A stretch of DNA of 64,000 nucleotides from Nocardioides sp. (GCF_024509035.1 NZ_JANINT010000010.1:1-64000), one strand, 5' to 3'; counted from the stretch's first letter, positions 1 through 9,977 are shown. Notes: generated by a model from the sequence alone, not told the origin. Numbers and translations are program-made.

Positions 1-1124
1 CCCTCCATGATCGCGGCGTCGAAGCCCATGCCGGCCATCACCATGAAGTGGGTGTCCTCGAACCCGTCGCCGGAGACCTCGACCAGGTCGATGGCGCGGT
101 CCTGGCCGGTCAGCGCCACGTCGATGGCGGCGCGCAGGTAGAGCGGGATGTCGAGGTTGCGGGCCAGCAGGTTGCCCGTGCCCGCCGGGATGATCCCGAC
201 CGGGATGCCGGTGCCGGCGAGCTCGGCGCAGACCTCCCGGACCGTGCCGTCGCCGCCGCACACGAGGACCAGGTCGGCGCCGCCGACCGCGGCGGCCGCG
301 GCCATGCCGGTGCCGGGGTCCTCGATCGTCGTGTAGTGCCAGCTCGGCGACGACCACCCGGCCTCGGCGGCCATCGCGGTCACGATCGACTCGAACTGCC
401 CGACGTCCTCCACCTTGATCGGGTTGAGGATCACGGCCAGCTGTCGCGAGGAGACGAAGACCTCCGGGAGCGGCTCGACGCTCGCGGTGTGGCTGCGGGG
501 CTGCGGGCTGTAGACGGCGAGCGCGAGCGCCACCATGCCGGCGCCGAGCAGGATCCCGCCCACCACGTCGGTGGGGTAGTGGCGGCCGAGCAGGAGCCGG
601 TCGGCGCCCACCCCGAGCACCCCGAGGACCACGCCGAGGGTGGTGATGCGCCGTACGTTCGAGCGCCGGACCAGCATCGCGACCAGGACGATCACGATGC
701 CGCCGAACGCGGCGACCGCTGAGGCGTGTCCGGAGGGGAACGCTGCGTTGTGCAGCAGCGCGTCGGTGCTCTGCCACGGCGGACGGTCGCGGTTGACGGC
801 GCCCTTGATCAGCGTGGTGGACAGCGACGTCGCGAGCATGACGCCGACGGTGAAGATCGCGGCGCGTCGGTACCGGCGGACGAGCATCCCCGCCAGGAGC
901 ACGGTGTAGACGGTCATCGCGACCGTCCCGAACGCGATCTCCACCCCGCGGAGGGGCCGGCGCAGCCAGGTCTCGTGCACCGCCCAGGCCTCGGTCGACC
1001 GGCCACGGTCGTCGAGGTCGACCAGCACGCTCCAGTCGGAGACGACCGCCCAGGCGAGCAGGCCGAAGAGCGCGAAGCACAGGGCGGCCCAGCTCAGTGC
1101 GAGGACGCGGGGACGGTCGAGCAC
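1..1124 (-). CDS. Bifunctional phosphatase PAP2 / diacylglycerol (lipid) kinase family protein, C-terminus off left edge
   Basis: Reverse-strand reading from GTG at 1124 gives PAP2 motifs ([25 protein letters not shown]) followed by DAGK motifs ([26 protein letters not shown]). Confidence 0.88.
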   Translation of the reverse strand, partial: MLDRPRVLALSWAALCFALFGLLAWAVVSDWSVLVDLDDRGRSTEAWAVHETWLRRPLRGVEIAFGTVAMTVYTVLLAGMLVRRYRRAAIFTVGVMLATSLSTTLIKGAVNRDRPPWQSTDALLHNAAFPSGHASAVAAFGGIVIVLVAMLVRRSNVRRITTLGVVLGVLGVGADRLLLGRHYPTDVVGGILLGAGMVALALAVYSPQPRSHTASVEPLPEVFVSSRQLAVILNPIKVEDVGQFESIVTAMAAEAGWSSPSWHYTTIEDPGTGMAAAAAVGGADLVLVCGGDGTVREVCAELAGTGIPVGIIPAGTGNLLARNLDIPLYLRAAIDVALTGQDRAIDLVEVSGDGFEDTHFMVMAGMGFDAAIME

Positions 1125-1210
1125 GCGGGTCCTTCGGGTCGGGGGGGCGGTCGCCTGCAGTATGCCGCCCACGCTCACGCTCCCCGCAGCCAGGACAGCA
1201 CCGTCCTCGT

Positions 1211-1242
1211 CATCGACCTCGGCATCGACCTCGGCATCGACC
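1211..1242. repeat. Short tandem repeat, 12-bp unit CATCGACCTCGG, about 2.7 copies
   Basis: catcgacctcgg catcgacctcgg catcgacc read directly, upstream of serS. Confidence 0.8.
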
Positions 1243-1311
1243 GCACCGCTCGTCCTCAGGACGGAGGATCTCGCGCGCGGAGGCGGGTACGCGCCGGATA
1301 GCCTTGCGGAC

Positions 1312-2586
1312 ATGATCGACCCACGAGTCCTGCGAGACGACCCCGACCGCGTGCGCGCCGCCCAGGCCAAGCGCGGGCTGTCCGACGAGGTCGTGGACCA
1401 GGCGCTCGCGGCCGACACCGAGCGGCGCCGCGCGATCGCGGACTTCGAGGCCAAGCGGGCGGAGCAGAAGCAGCTCGGCAAGCTCATCCCGCAGGCCCAG
1501 GGCGGGGAGAAGCAGGCCCTGCTGGCCCAGACCAAGACGCTGGCCGCCGAGGTCAAGCAGGCCGAGGCGGCCCAGACCGCCGCCGAGGAGGCCTGGCAGG
1601 CGGCCCTGATGAGCATCCCGAACCTCGCGGCCGAGGAGGCGCCGGCGGGGGGCGAGGACGACTACGTCGTGCTCGAGGAGATCGGCACCCCCCGTGACTT
1701 CGCCGCCGAGGGCTTCGAGCCGCGCGACCACATCGAGCTCGGCCGGATGCTCGCCGCGATCGACCTCGACCGCGGCGCGAAGGTCTCCGGCTCGCGCTTC
1801 TACTTCCTGACCGGCGTCGGCGCCGAGCTCGAGCTCGCCCTGGTCAACCTCGCGATGCAGCAGGCCCGCGAGGCCGGCTTCACCCCGGTGATCGCTCCCT
1901 CGATGGTCAAGCCGAGGGCCATGGACGGCACCGGGTTCCTCGGCCAGGCGGCCGACGACGTCTACCGGATCGAGGGCCAGGACATGTACCTCGTCGGGAC
2001 CTCGGAGGTCCCGATGGCGGCGTACCACTCCGACGAGATCCTCGACGGCGCCGCGCTGCCGCTGCGCTACGCCGCCTTCAGCCCCTGCTTCCGCAAGGAG
2101 GCCGGGTCGCACGGCAAGGACACCAAGGGCATCATCCGGGTGCACTGGTTCGACAAGGTGGAGATGTTCGTCTACACCACCACCGAGGAGTCGTACGCCG
2201 AGCACCAGCGGCTGCTCGCCTGGGAGAAGGAGTTCCTCGGCAAGCTCGAGCTCGCCTACCGGGTGATCGACGTCGCCGCGGGCGACCTCGGCCTCTCCGC
2301 CCAGCGCAAGTTCGACTGCGAGGCGTGGATCCCCACCCAGGGCCGCTACCGCGAGCTCACCTCGACGTCGAACTGCACCGAGTTCCAGACCCGCAGGCTC
2401 GACACCCGGGGCCGCTTCGGGCAGGACATCAAGCCCATCTCGACGCTCAACGGCACGCTCTGCGCGATCACTCGCACGATCGTGGCGATCCTCGAGACCC
2501 ACCAGCAGGCCGACGGTTCGGTGCGGGTGCCGCAGGCGCTCCAGCCCTGGCTGGGCCGCGAGGTCCTGGAGCCGGTCACCACGTGA
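1312..2586 (+). CDS. serS: Seryl-tRNA synthetase
   Basis: [22 protein letters not shown]; class II aaRS motifs ([78 protein letters not shown]). Confidence 0.98.
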   Translation: MIDPRVLRDDPDRVRAAQAKRGLSDEVVDQALAADTERRRAIADFEAKRAEQKQLGKLIPQAQGGEKQALLAQTKTLAAEVKQAEAAQTAAEEAWQAALMSIPNLAAEEAPAGGEDDYVVLEEIGTPRDFAAEGFEPRDHIELGRMLAAIDLDRGAKVSGSRFYFLTGVGAELELALVNLAMQQAREAGFTPVIAPSMVKPRAMDGTGFLGQAADDVYRIEGQDMYLVGTSEVPMAAYHSDEILDGAALPLRYAAFSPCFRKEAGSHGKDTKGIIRVHWFDKVEMFVYTTTEESYAEHQRLLAWEKEFLGKLELAYRVIDVAAGDLGLSAQRKFDCEAWIPTQGRYRELTSTSNCTEFQTRRLDTRGRFGQDIKPISTLNGTLCAITRTIVAILETHQQADGSVRVPQALQPWLGREVLEPVTT

Positions 2587-3455
2587 GCACCCCCCAGAGC
2601 ACGCCCCAGAGCACGCCCCTGAGCACGCCCGAGGACAGCTGGCGGCCCCGGCTCGTCGCACTCGACATCGACGGCACGATCCTGAAGTGGGTGGAGGGGT
2701 CCGGGACGACCCGCGAGGAGATCGCGCCCGCGGTCAAGGAGTCCGTGCACCGCGCGCTCGCCGCGGGAGCGCACGTCGTGCTGGCGAGCGGGCGCTCCCC
2801 GCACGGCATGACCAACGTGGCCGACCTGCTCGAGCTGCACGCCGAGGACCGCGACCGCCTGTGGGTCGTGGCGTCCAATGGCGCGGTCGTGTTCCGCTAC
2901 CCGCCACTGGAGGTCGTGCACGAGGAGACCTTCGACGCGCGGTCCGCGGTGGAGGCGATCCTCGACCGGCACCCGACGGCACTGGTGGCGGTCGAGGAGC
3001 GCGGCGTCGGCTACCGCGTCAACTCGCAGTTCCCCGACGGGGAGCTCTCGGGCGACATGATCATCACCGAGATCGACGAGCTGCTCGCGGCCGAGGTGAG
3101 CCGGGTGATCATCCGGGACCCCGAGTCCACGGCCGACGAGTTCGTCGCCCTCGCCGAGAGCCTCGGTCTGCAGGGAACCAACTACGTGGTCGGGTGGACG
3201 GCGTGGCTCGACCTGGCCCCGGTCGGCGTCTCCAAGGCGTCCGGGCTCGAGTACGTCGCCCGGGAGCTCGGCGTCTCCGCCGACGAGACCCTCGCGATCG
3301 GCGACGGACGCAACGACCTGGAGATGTTCGAGTGGGCCCACCGCGGGGTCGCGATGGGCCAGGCCATCGAGGACGTCCTCGCCGCCGCCGACAACGTGAC
3401 CGGCTCCGTCTACGACGACGGGGTCGCCACCGAGCTCGACCGCTGGTTCGGCTGA
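2583..3455 (+). CDS. HAD family hydrolase (Cof-like)
   Basis: [13 protein letters not shown] and [25 protein letters not shown] motifs; GTGA overlap with serS stop. Confidence 0.9.
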   Translation: MSTPQSTPQSTPLSTPEDSWRPRLVALDIDGTILKWVEGSGTTREEIAPAVKESVHRALAAGAHVVLASGRSPHGMTNVADLLELHAEDRDRLWVVASNGAVVFRYPPLEVVHEETFDARSAVEAILDRHPTALVAVEERGVGYRVNSQFPDGELSGDMIITEIDELLAAEVSRVIIRDPESTADEFVALAESLGLQGTNYVVGWTAWLDLAPVGVSKASGLEYVARELGVSADETLAIGDGRNDLEMFEWAHRGVAMGQAIEDVLAAADNVTGSVYDDGVATELDRWFG

Positions 3456-3952
3456 TGCTGCCCGAGGGTCCGCCCGAGCTGGTCACCAGCGAGCGGCTCC
3501 GGCTGCCGGTCTGGACGCCGGAGGAGGCCGAGGACATCCGCGCCGGCCGCCGGCGCGAGGGATGGCACCGCGACTACCCGCGCCAGGACGACCGTGACGC
3601 CGCCACGATCTACCGCGTCGGCGACGCCTGGGCGCCGCGGCACATCGTGCGCGGCACGACGACCCTCGGCTCGATCGGGTTCTTCGGCCCCCCTGAGCCC
3701 GCGGCCGACGGCCTGCCGGAGGTCGAGGTGGGCTACGGCATGGTGGCGGAGGCCCGCGGCTGGGGCTTCGCCACCGAGGCGCTGCGTGCGCTGCTCGCCG
3801 AGACCGACCGGCTCGGCGTACGCGTCCGGGCGAGCGTCGAGCCCACGAACGCCGCGAGCATCCGGGTGCTCGCCACGTGCGGGTTCACCGAGCTGCGCGG
3901 CAGCAACGAGGACGGCGAGCTCGTGATGGTGCGGCCGCTGCCGGCGCCATGA
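3455..3952 (+). CDS. GNAT family N-acetyltransferase
   Basis: VEVGYGMVAEARGWGFATEALRALL ... VEPTNAASIRVLATCGF is a typical GNAT signature; TGATG overlap with previous gene. Confidence 0.88.
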   Translation: MLPEGPPELVTSERLRLPVWTPEEAEDIRAGRRREGWHRDYPRQDDRDAATIYRVGDAWAPRHIVRGTTTLGSIGFFGPPEPAADGLPEVEVGYGMVAEARGWGFATEALRALLAETDRLGVRVRASVEPTNAASIRVLATCGFTELRGSNEDGELVMVRPLPAP

Positions 3953-4743
3953 ACCGCCCACGCCTGGTCGCCACCGACCTCGACGGCACGCTCGTCCGCT
4001 CGGACGGCACGGTCTCGCCGTACACCGCCGAGGTGCTCGCCGCCGTCGAGGCGACCGGGGCGGTCGTGGTGTTCGTGACCGGCCGGCCGCTGCGCTGGGC
4101 CGCGGAGGTCTTCGAGCACGTCGGCGAGCACGGCCTTGCCATCGTGGCCAACGGGGCCCTGGTCTGGGACGTCGGCCGCCACGACGTGCACCTGCTCCGG
4201 CCGATCGATCCCGCGCTCGGGCTCGAGGCCTGCCGGCTGCTCCGCGCGGCGGTCCCGGACACGGCGTTCGCAGTCGAGACGCTGGGAGGGATCGCCGTGG
4301 AGGAGGGGTTCGCCGACGACCATCGGGTCCCCGCCGGCGCGCGCCACGCGCCGCTGGCCGAGCTCTTCGACGAACCGGTGGTCAAGCTGCTCGCGCGTCA
4401 CGAGCAGCTGCAGCCCCAGGAGTTCTGGGACCTCGCGGAAGAGGTGCTCGAGGGCCGGCTGGTGATCACCTGGTCGTCGAGCTCCGCGCTGCTGGAGATC
4501 AGTGCGCCCGGGGTCACCAAGGCCTCGACGCTGGCGCTGCTGTGCGACGACCTCGGCGTCAGCGCCGAGGAGGTCATCGCGTTCGGCGACATGCCCAACG
4601 ACCTGCCGATGCTGGCCTGGGCCGGGACGGCGTACGCGATGGCCGACGCCCACCCGACCGTCACGGCGGCGGCCGACCACGTCGCGCCCGGCCATGACGA
4701 CGACGGTGTCGCGCGGGTCCTGGCTGGTGTCTTCGACCTGTGA
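3949..4743 (+). CDS. HAD family hydrolase (Cof-like)
   Basis: LVATDLDGTLVRSDG and VIAFGDMPNDLPMLAWAGTAYAMADAHPTV; ATGA overlap with GNAT gene. Confidence 0.9.
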   Translation: MNRPRLVATDLDGTLVRSDGTVSPYTAEVLAAVEATGAVVVFVTGRPLRWAAEVFEHVGEHGLAIVANGALVWDVGRHDVHLLRPIDPALGLEACRLLRAAVPDTAFAVETLGGIAVEEGFADDHRVPAGARHAPLAELFDEPVVKLLARHEQLQPQEFWDLAEEVLEGRLVITWSSSSALLEISAPGVTKASTLALLCDDLGVSAEEVIAFGDMPNDLPMLAWAGTAYAMADAHPTVTAAADHVAPGHDDDGVARVLAGVFDL

Positions 4744-4752
4744 TCTGTTGAG

Positions 4753-5343
4753 ATGGACGGCGTGCCTGTGACCCGTGCCCTGCTCTCCGCGCTGCTGCTG
4801 GCCGGCAGCCTGCTGGTCGCGACGCCCGGCGGCGCGACGGCAGCGCCCGACGGACGGTGCCCGCAGTCGCGCGCAGGCATCGACCAGCTCACGATGAAGG
4901 CCGACGACGTCTTCACCGCCACCGTCGACAAGCGCACCGGTCAGGGCCGCACGGTGGTCTACGACGTCTCGGTCGACCGGGTCTACAAGGGCGACCTCGA
5001 CTCGGTCGAGGCCACCGTGTCGACGCCGTCGTCGGCGCGGGAGTGCGGCCTACCCGACCTGCGGGCGGGGACGGACTACGTCTTCTTCACCGCCGGTGCC
5101 GACCTGGAGACCACGAGCACCTCCGGCACCGCGCAGGCCACCGACGCCCGCGTCGGACGGATCGAGCGGCTGCTCGGCGAGGGGCGCAGCGTGGCACCCG
5201 TCGAGCCCGCGGAGGCGACGTTCACCCGGGTCGCCGGGGAGCGCACCAGCTTCGAGCGGCTCGCCGCCCCCGGTGCCGCCCTGGCCATCGTCGGTGTCCT
5301 CGGGCTGCTGCTCGTCGCCGGGCTGGGGCGCCGGCGCTCCTGA
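4753..5343 (+). CDS. Secreted/membrane-anchored hypothetical protein
   Basis: N-terminal signal peptide (LLSALLLAGSLLVATPGGATAAP) and C-terminal hydrophobic helix plus GRRRS tail; no LPXTG. Confidence 0.75.
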   Translation: MDGVPVTRALLSALLLAGSLLVATPGGATAAPDGRCPQSRAGIDQLTMKADDVFTATVDKRTGQGRTVVYDVSVDRVYKGDLDSVEATVSTPSSARECGLPDLRAGTDYVFFTAGADLETTSTSGTAQATDARVGRIERLLGEGRSVAPVEPAEATFTRVAGERTSFERLAAPGAALAIVGVLGLLLVAGLGRRRS

Positions 5344-5431
5344 CGTTGACCCGCCCGAAACTTCACGACGGGTCAACGCATCATGTCGACAATTCTCGTT
5401 GACCCGCCCGAAAGTTTTGGGCGGGTCAACG
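5344..5431. repeat. 88-bp composite palindromic element (two 35-bp units, 18-bp spacer), copy 1
   Basis: cgttgacccgcccgaaacttcacgacgggtcaacg + catcatgtcgacaattct + cgttgacccgcccgaaagttttgggcgggtcaacg; see copy at 44192-44279. Confidence 0.92.
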
Positions 5432-5434
5432 TGG

Positions 5435-6022
5435 TCAGAGGTACATGCCGCCCGAGTCGCCGGGGCGCGGAGCCTGGCCCTCGGGCTGCTGGCCGGCGGG
5501 GGGCGTCATCGCCTGGGGCAGCGCCCGGCGGATCTGCTCGAACTGCGCCCGTGCGGCCATCTGCTGGGCGTAGATCGCGGTCTGGATGCCGTGGAAGAGG
5601 CCCTCGAGCCAGCCGACCAGCTGGGCCTGGGCGATCCGCAGCTCGCCGTCGGAAGGCACGTTGTCGTCGGTGAACGGCAGCGTCAGCCGGTCGAGCTCCT
5701 CCACGAGCTCGGGCGCCAGACCGGCCTCGAGCTCCTTGATCGAGGCCTGGTGGATCTCCTTGAGCCGGTTGCGGCTGGCCTCGTCGAGGGGCGCGGCCTT
5801 CACCTCCTCGAGCAGCTGGCGGATCATGCTCCCGATCCGCATCACCTTGGCGGGCTGCTCGACCAGGTCGGTGATGGCGCGCTCGTCGTCGCCCTCGCCC
5901 TGGTCGTCGCCCTCGACGGCGCCCTGCAGCGCGGAGGCCGGCACCGAGCCCATCGGCTGGCCGTCGGGGCCGATGATCACGACCTGCTGCTCCTGCTCGT
6001 CCTGTGCGCCCTGCTCGCTCAT
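5435..6022 (-). CDS. bpa: Bacterial proteasome activator (Bpa/PafE, DUF2587 family)
   Basis: RAITDLVEQPAKVMRIGSMIRQLLEEVKAAPLDEASRNRLKEIHQASIKELEAGLAPELVEELDRL...; C-terminal GGMYL similar to the proteasome-docking tail. Confidence 0.88.
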   Translation of the reverse strand: MSEQGAQDEQEQQVVIIGPDGQPMGSVPASALQGAVEGDDQGEGDDERAITDLVEQPAKVMRIGSMIRQLLEEVKAAPLDEASRNRLKEIHQASIKELEAGLAPELVEELDRLTLPFTDDNVPSDGELRIAQAQLVGWLEGLFHGIQTAIYAQQMAARAQFEQIRRALPQAMTPPAGQQPEGQAPRPGDSGGMYL

Positions 6023-6063
6023 GCCACCACCGTATCCGGGCGGCCGAGCCCTCGCCCCTCTGG

Positions 6064-7041
6064 TCAGACCGTGAGGAGGATCTTGCCGCTGTGCTCGCCC
6101 GAGCCCATCAGCTCGTGCGCGGTGGCGACGTCGGCCAGCGGCATGGTGCCGTGCACGACGGGGCGTACGACGCCGGCCGCCACCAGCGGCCAGACGTGCT
6201 CCACGACCGAGGCGCAGATCGCGGCCTTCTCGTCGGACGGGCGGGCCCGCAGGGTGGTCGCGATGATCGCCCCGCGCTTGCGCAGCAGCTTGTTGATGTC
6301 GAGCTCGGCCTTGGTGCCGCCCTGCATCCCGATGATGACCAGGCGGCCCTCGGTGGCCAGGGCGTCGAGGTTGCGGTCGAGGTACTTCGCGCCCATGTTG
6401 TCGAGGATCACGTCCGCCCCGTGGCCCTCGGTCGCCGAGCGCACCTCCTCGACGAAGTCCTGCTCGCGGTAGTCGATCGTCACGTCGGCCCCGAGCGCGG
6501 CACACGCGGCCCGCTTCTCGGGAGTGCCCGCGGTGGTGAGCACCCGGGCGCCGAGGTGGTGCGCCAGCTGGATCGCGAACGTGCCGATGCCGCCGGCCCC
6601 GCCGTGCACCAGGAACGCCTCGCCAGGCTTGAGCCCGGCGATCATGAACACGTTGGACCACACGGTGCACGCGACCTCCGGCAGCGCCGCGGCGGTGACC
6701 AGGTCGACGCCGTCGGGGACGGGCATCAGCTGCCCGGCCGGTACGGCGACCAGCTCGGCGTACCCGCCGCCGGCCAGCAGGGCGCACCCCCGGTCGCCGA
6801 CGGACCAGCCGGTCACGCCCTCGCCGACGGCCGTCACCGTGCCGCTGCACTCCATCCCGATGACGTCGGAGGCGCCGGGAGGCGGTGGGTAGAAGCCCTG
6901 CCGCTGCAGGAGGTCGGCACGGTTGAGGCCGGCGGCGGCGACGGCCAGGACGACCTCGCCGGGGCCGGGCTCGGGGTCGGGCAGCTCGCCCACGGAGAGG
7001 ACCTCGGGTCCGCCGACGCCGTCGGCGATCACAGCACGCAT
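6064..7041 (-). CDS. NAD(P)H-quinone oxidoreductase, zinc-binding dehydrogenase (PIG3-like) family
   Basis: MRAVIADGVGGPEVL...GLNRADLLQRQGFYPPPPGASDVIGMECSG...VHGGAGGIGTFAIQLA. Confidence 0.92.
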   Translation of the reverse strand: MRAVIADGVGGPEVLSVGELPDPEPGPGEVVLAVAAAGLNRADLLQRQGFYPPPPGASDVIGMECSGTVTAVGEGVTGWSVGDRGCALLAGGGYAELVAVPAGQLMPVPDGVDLVTAAALPEVACTVWSNVFMIAGLKPGEAFLVHGGAGGIGTFAIQLAHHLGARVLTTAGTPEKRAACAALGADVTIDYREQDFVEEVRSATEGHGADVILDNMGAKYLDRNLDALATEGRLVIIGMQGGTKAELDINKLLRKRGAIIATTLRARPSDEKAAICASVVEHVWPLVAAGVVRPVVHGTMPLADVATAHELMGSGEHSGKILLTV

Positions 7042-7079
7042 GGCGCCCAGACTAGGCAGCGGCCACCAGGCCGGGCCGA

Positions 7080-7439
7080 TCAGTCCTCGTCGTCGGCGTC
7101 CTCGTCCTCGTCGCCGTCGTCCTCGAACGCGTCGCCCGTGTGGTCGACGGTGCTGTCGTCCGGCACCGGGTCGTTGATGTCGTCGGGATCGGGGGCGTTC
7201 GCCGGGCGGTCCCAGCCGTCGGCGAGCGCCTGGGCGCGCGCCGCGAGTGCCTCCACGGTCTCCGGGTCGGCGTCCTGCGAGCCGGCCGCGAAGCCGAGCA
7301 GGTACGCCGTGATCGGTGCCGCCGGCCGGGCGACGTTGTGGGCCGCGGCGCGGGCCAGGTCGAGCACCAGGCCCTCGTCCAGCTCGGTGTCCACATCGAG
7401 CACGTCGCTCAGCTCGTCGATCCAGTCGTGGAGGTTCAC
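7080..7439 (-). CDS. DUF6457-like small protein with acidic C-terminus
   Basis: NLHDWIDELSDVLDVDTELDEGLVLDLARAAAHNVARPAAPITAYLLGFAAG; family name from memory. Confidence 0.7.
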   Translation of the reverse strand: MNLHDWIDELSDVLDVDTELDEGLVLDLARAAAHNVARPAAPITAYLLGFAAGSQDADPETVEALAARAQALADGWDRPANAPDPDDINDPVPDDSTVDHTGDAFEDDGDEDEDADDED

Positions 7440-7491
7440 GGAGGACAGATTTCCCGTAACGCGCGCCCCTCGCAACCCCCCGTCGCCAGCG

Positions 7492-8061
7492 TCACAGGTC
7501 GCGCAGGTCCTCCCAGGTGTCCACGTCGCGTCCCTCCTCGTGCTCCGGTGCGACGAGCACCAGGTCGAGGTCGGCGAGCAGCCGCCGCAGCGACATGCCG
7601 TGCTGGGCCTCGTGGTCGGGACGGATCTCGTCGAGGCGCACGGCGTCGAGGACGCCGGCGAGCTGCCGGTTCCCCGCGGCGTCGGTGAGGAAGGCGCCGT
7701 CGTGCCCGACCGCTGCCTCGTGGAGGCGTCGGAACGTCCACGGCGTCACCAGCGGCATGTCCACCGCGAGGACGCCGAGGGTCCGGGGGGTGCGCACCAG
7801 CGCGTCACGGCCGGTGAGCAGGGCCGCCACGGGGCCGCCGTACCGCGGGTTCTCCCGCGTGAACGTCACCGGCCGCGTGGTCGGCACCGGATCGCCGACC
7901 ACGACCACCTCCGAGGCGTCCATGAGCGCCTCGATCGCGTGCTCGAGCAGCGTGCGTCCGTGGTACTCGACCGAGGCCTTGTCGGCGCCGTCCAGGCGGG
8001 CGGCGCGGCCACCGGCGAGCAGCACCGCGCAGAACCCCGTCGTGCCGGGAGGGAGGTCCAT
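7492..8061 (-). CDS. mobA: Molybdenum cofactor guanylyltransferase (MobA-like NTP transferase)
   Basis: AVLLAGGRAARLDGADKASVEYHGRTLLEHAI, LAVDMPLVTP. Confidence 0.8.
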   Translation of the reverse strand: MDLPPGTTGFCAVLLAGGRAARLDGADKASVEYHGRTLLEHAIEALMDASEVVVVGDPVPTTRPVTFTRENPRYGGPVAALLTGRDALVRTPRTLGVLAVDMPLVTPWTFRRLHEAAVGHDGAFLTDAAGNRQLAGVLDAVRLDEIRPDHEAQHGMSLRRLLADLDLVLVAPEHEEGRDVDTWEDLRDL

Positions 8062-8097
8062 GGGCGTCAGTCTCGCATCGGTGGCACGCTGAGGTCC

Positions 8098-8895
8098 GTG
8101 TCCTCCGCCACTCCCGACGTCCGTACCGACGCCCGCCTGAGCGTCGCGCTCGTCCAGCACGCCTCCGGCCTGGACCCGGACGCCAACCGGGCCCTGCTGG
8201 GCGACCTCACCCCCGAGGGCGCGGACCTCGTCGTGTTCCCCGAGGCGTTCGCTCGCGACTTCGGGGACGCGGGCTCCGACGTGAGCGCGTACGCCGAGGC
8301 GCCGGACGGCCCGTTCGCGACGGAGCTGGAGCGCGTCGCGGCCGGTCACCGCGCCACGCTGGTCGCCGGCATGTTCGAGTCGAGCGAGGATCCCGAGCGT
8401 CCGTACAACACCCTGCTCCTGCGGGGCGCGGCGCACGCGTCGTACCGCAAGGTCCACCTCTACGACTCCTTCGGCTACCGCGAGTCCGACCGGCTCACGG
8501 CCGGCCCGGTCGGATCACCCGTCGTGGTCGACCTCGGCGGCGTCCGGGTCGGGCTGATGACCTGCTACGACCTGCGCTTCCCCGAGATGGCGCGCCTGCT
8601 CGTGGACCAGGGAGCCGAGCTCCTGGTCGTCCCGTCCGCCTGGGTCGCCGGGCCGCGCAAGGTCGACCACTGGCGCACGCTGGTACGCGCCCGGGCGATC
8701 GAGAACACGGTGTTCGTCGCGGCCGCCGGCCAGCCCGGACCCCGCTACACCGGGCACTCGATGGTGGTGGATCCGCTCGGCGACGTCCTCGCCGAGGCCG
8801 GCGAGGGGCCCGAGGTGGTGACGGCGACGGTGCGTCTCGCGGACCTCGCGGAGGCCCGGAAGACCAACCCGTCGCTGGCCAACCGGCGTCTGTAA
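8098..8895 (+). CDS. Carbon-nitrogen (nitrilase superfamily) hydrolase
   Basis: VVFPEAF, YRKVHLYDSFGYRESD, GLMTCYDLRFPEMARLL: Glu-Lys-Cys catalytic signature. Confidence 0.92.
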   Translation: MSSATPDVRTDARLSVALVQHASGLDPDANRALLGDLTPEGADLVVFPEAFARDFGDAGSDVSAYAEAPDGPFATELERVAAGHRATLVAGMFESSEDPERPYNTLLLRGAAHASYRKVHLYDSFGYRESDRLTAGPVGSPVVVDLGGVRVGLMTCYDLRFPEMARLLVDQGAELLVVPSAWVAGPRKVDHWRTLVRARAIENTVFVAAAGQPGPRYTGHSMVVDPLGDVLAEAGEGPEVVTATVRLADLAEARKTNPSLANRRL

Positions 8896-8906
8896 CCTGA
8901 CCTCTC

Positions 8907-9977
8907 GTGTCCAGGTCCGCCCCGCGTCGTCGTGCCGAGCGGCCGCCGTCGCGCCGTGAGCGTGCCGCCGAGGGCGTGCGCACGCGGGCCGAGCGGGTGG
9001 CGAGCTCCCGGGCGCCGTTGGTGCTGTGGTGGCTGGTCCTGCTCGCCGGCTTCGGCTCGCTGGTGGCCTGCCTCGCCGAGCGCGGGCCGACCTGGCTCTG
9101 CGGGGCGGGCTCGATCGCGGTGGTCACGGCGTACTCCTGGGCGCTGGCCGCGCGCACGGGCGGGCGACCGGTCGTCGTGGGGCTGGTCGCGCTCGTCCTC
9201 GGTGTCGTGGTGGTCGTGAGCGACGACGACTCCCTGCGCACGGGAGCCGCGGTGCTGACCTGCGTGGTGTCGGCGGTGCTCGCGGTGATGGCGACGGTCC
9301 CCGCGGTGCGGTTCGTGCACGTGGTGCGTGAGGTCGTGATCGCGGTCGCCGTGGCGGCGGTCGGCGCGTTGGCGACCGTCGGCTTCGAGCCGGTGGTGAC
9401 GGTCGCCCGGTTCGAGTACGCCACCTTGGGCCTGTCGTTCTTCGGTGCGCTGCTGCTCGTCTACCGGCTCGGCGCGGGTCTGCACGGCCTGGGCCGTCGC
9501 GGGGTGGCGACGGTCCTGATCGGGAGCCTGGTGCTGGCCCTGACCCTGGCCTACGCCGAGCTGCTGCGCCGGTACGGCACGCCCGCTGTCGTGGACCGGC
9601 TCTTCGACGTCGTCGACTGGAGCCGCGACCACCTCGGCGCCTTCCCCCGCCCGCTGGAGGCGCTCCTCGGGATCCCGGCGCTGGCCTGGGGCACGCACAT
9701 GCGCGCCCGGCGCCGGCAGGGCTGGTGGGTGTGCGCGTTCGGGGTGGCCGCGACCATCCCGGTCGCCGTGGCGCTGGTCAACCCCTCGATCACGTTGGTG
9801 GAGGGCGGGCTCTCGGTCGTGTACGGCGTGGTCGTCGGCCTGATCCTCGGTTTCCTGCTGATCCGGCTCGATCTCGCCCTCACCGCCCCGCGGGGCAGCC
9901 GCGGCCGTCGGGGCCGGCGCGACGAGGAGGCCGGTGCCCTGCGACCCGAGCCCAGCCGCACCCGCGCGCTGCTCTGA
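8907..9977 (+). CDS. Multi-pass membrane protein, function unknown
   Basis: 356-aa ORF with repeated hydrophobic helices (VLWWLVLLAGFGSLVACLA, VVVGLVALVLGVVVVV, ATVLIGSLVLALTLAY). Confidence 0.75.
   Translation: MSRSAPRRRAERPPSRRERAAEGVRTRAERVASSRAPLVLWWLVLLAGFGSLVACLAERGPTWLCGAGSIAVVTAYSWALAARTGGRPVVVGLVALVLGVVVVVSDDDSLRTGAAVLTCVVSAVLAVMATVPAVRFVHVVREVVIAVAVAAVGALATVGFEPVVTVARFEYATLGLSFFGALLLVYRLGAGLHGLGRRGVATVLIGSLVLALTLAYAELLRRYGTPAVVDRLFDVVDWSRDHLGAFPRPLEALLGIPALAWGTHMRARRRQGWWVCAFGVAATIPVAVALVNPSITLVEGGLSVVYGVVVGLILGFLLIRLDLALTAPRGSRGRRGRRDEEAGALRPEPSRTRALL

Noticed and set aside
1211-1242. 12-bp tandem repeat near serS as a CRISPR-like or regulatory array
   Set aside because: Fewer than three units, no spacers; listed only as a simple repeat.
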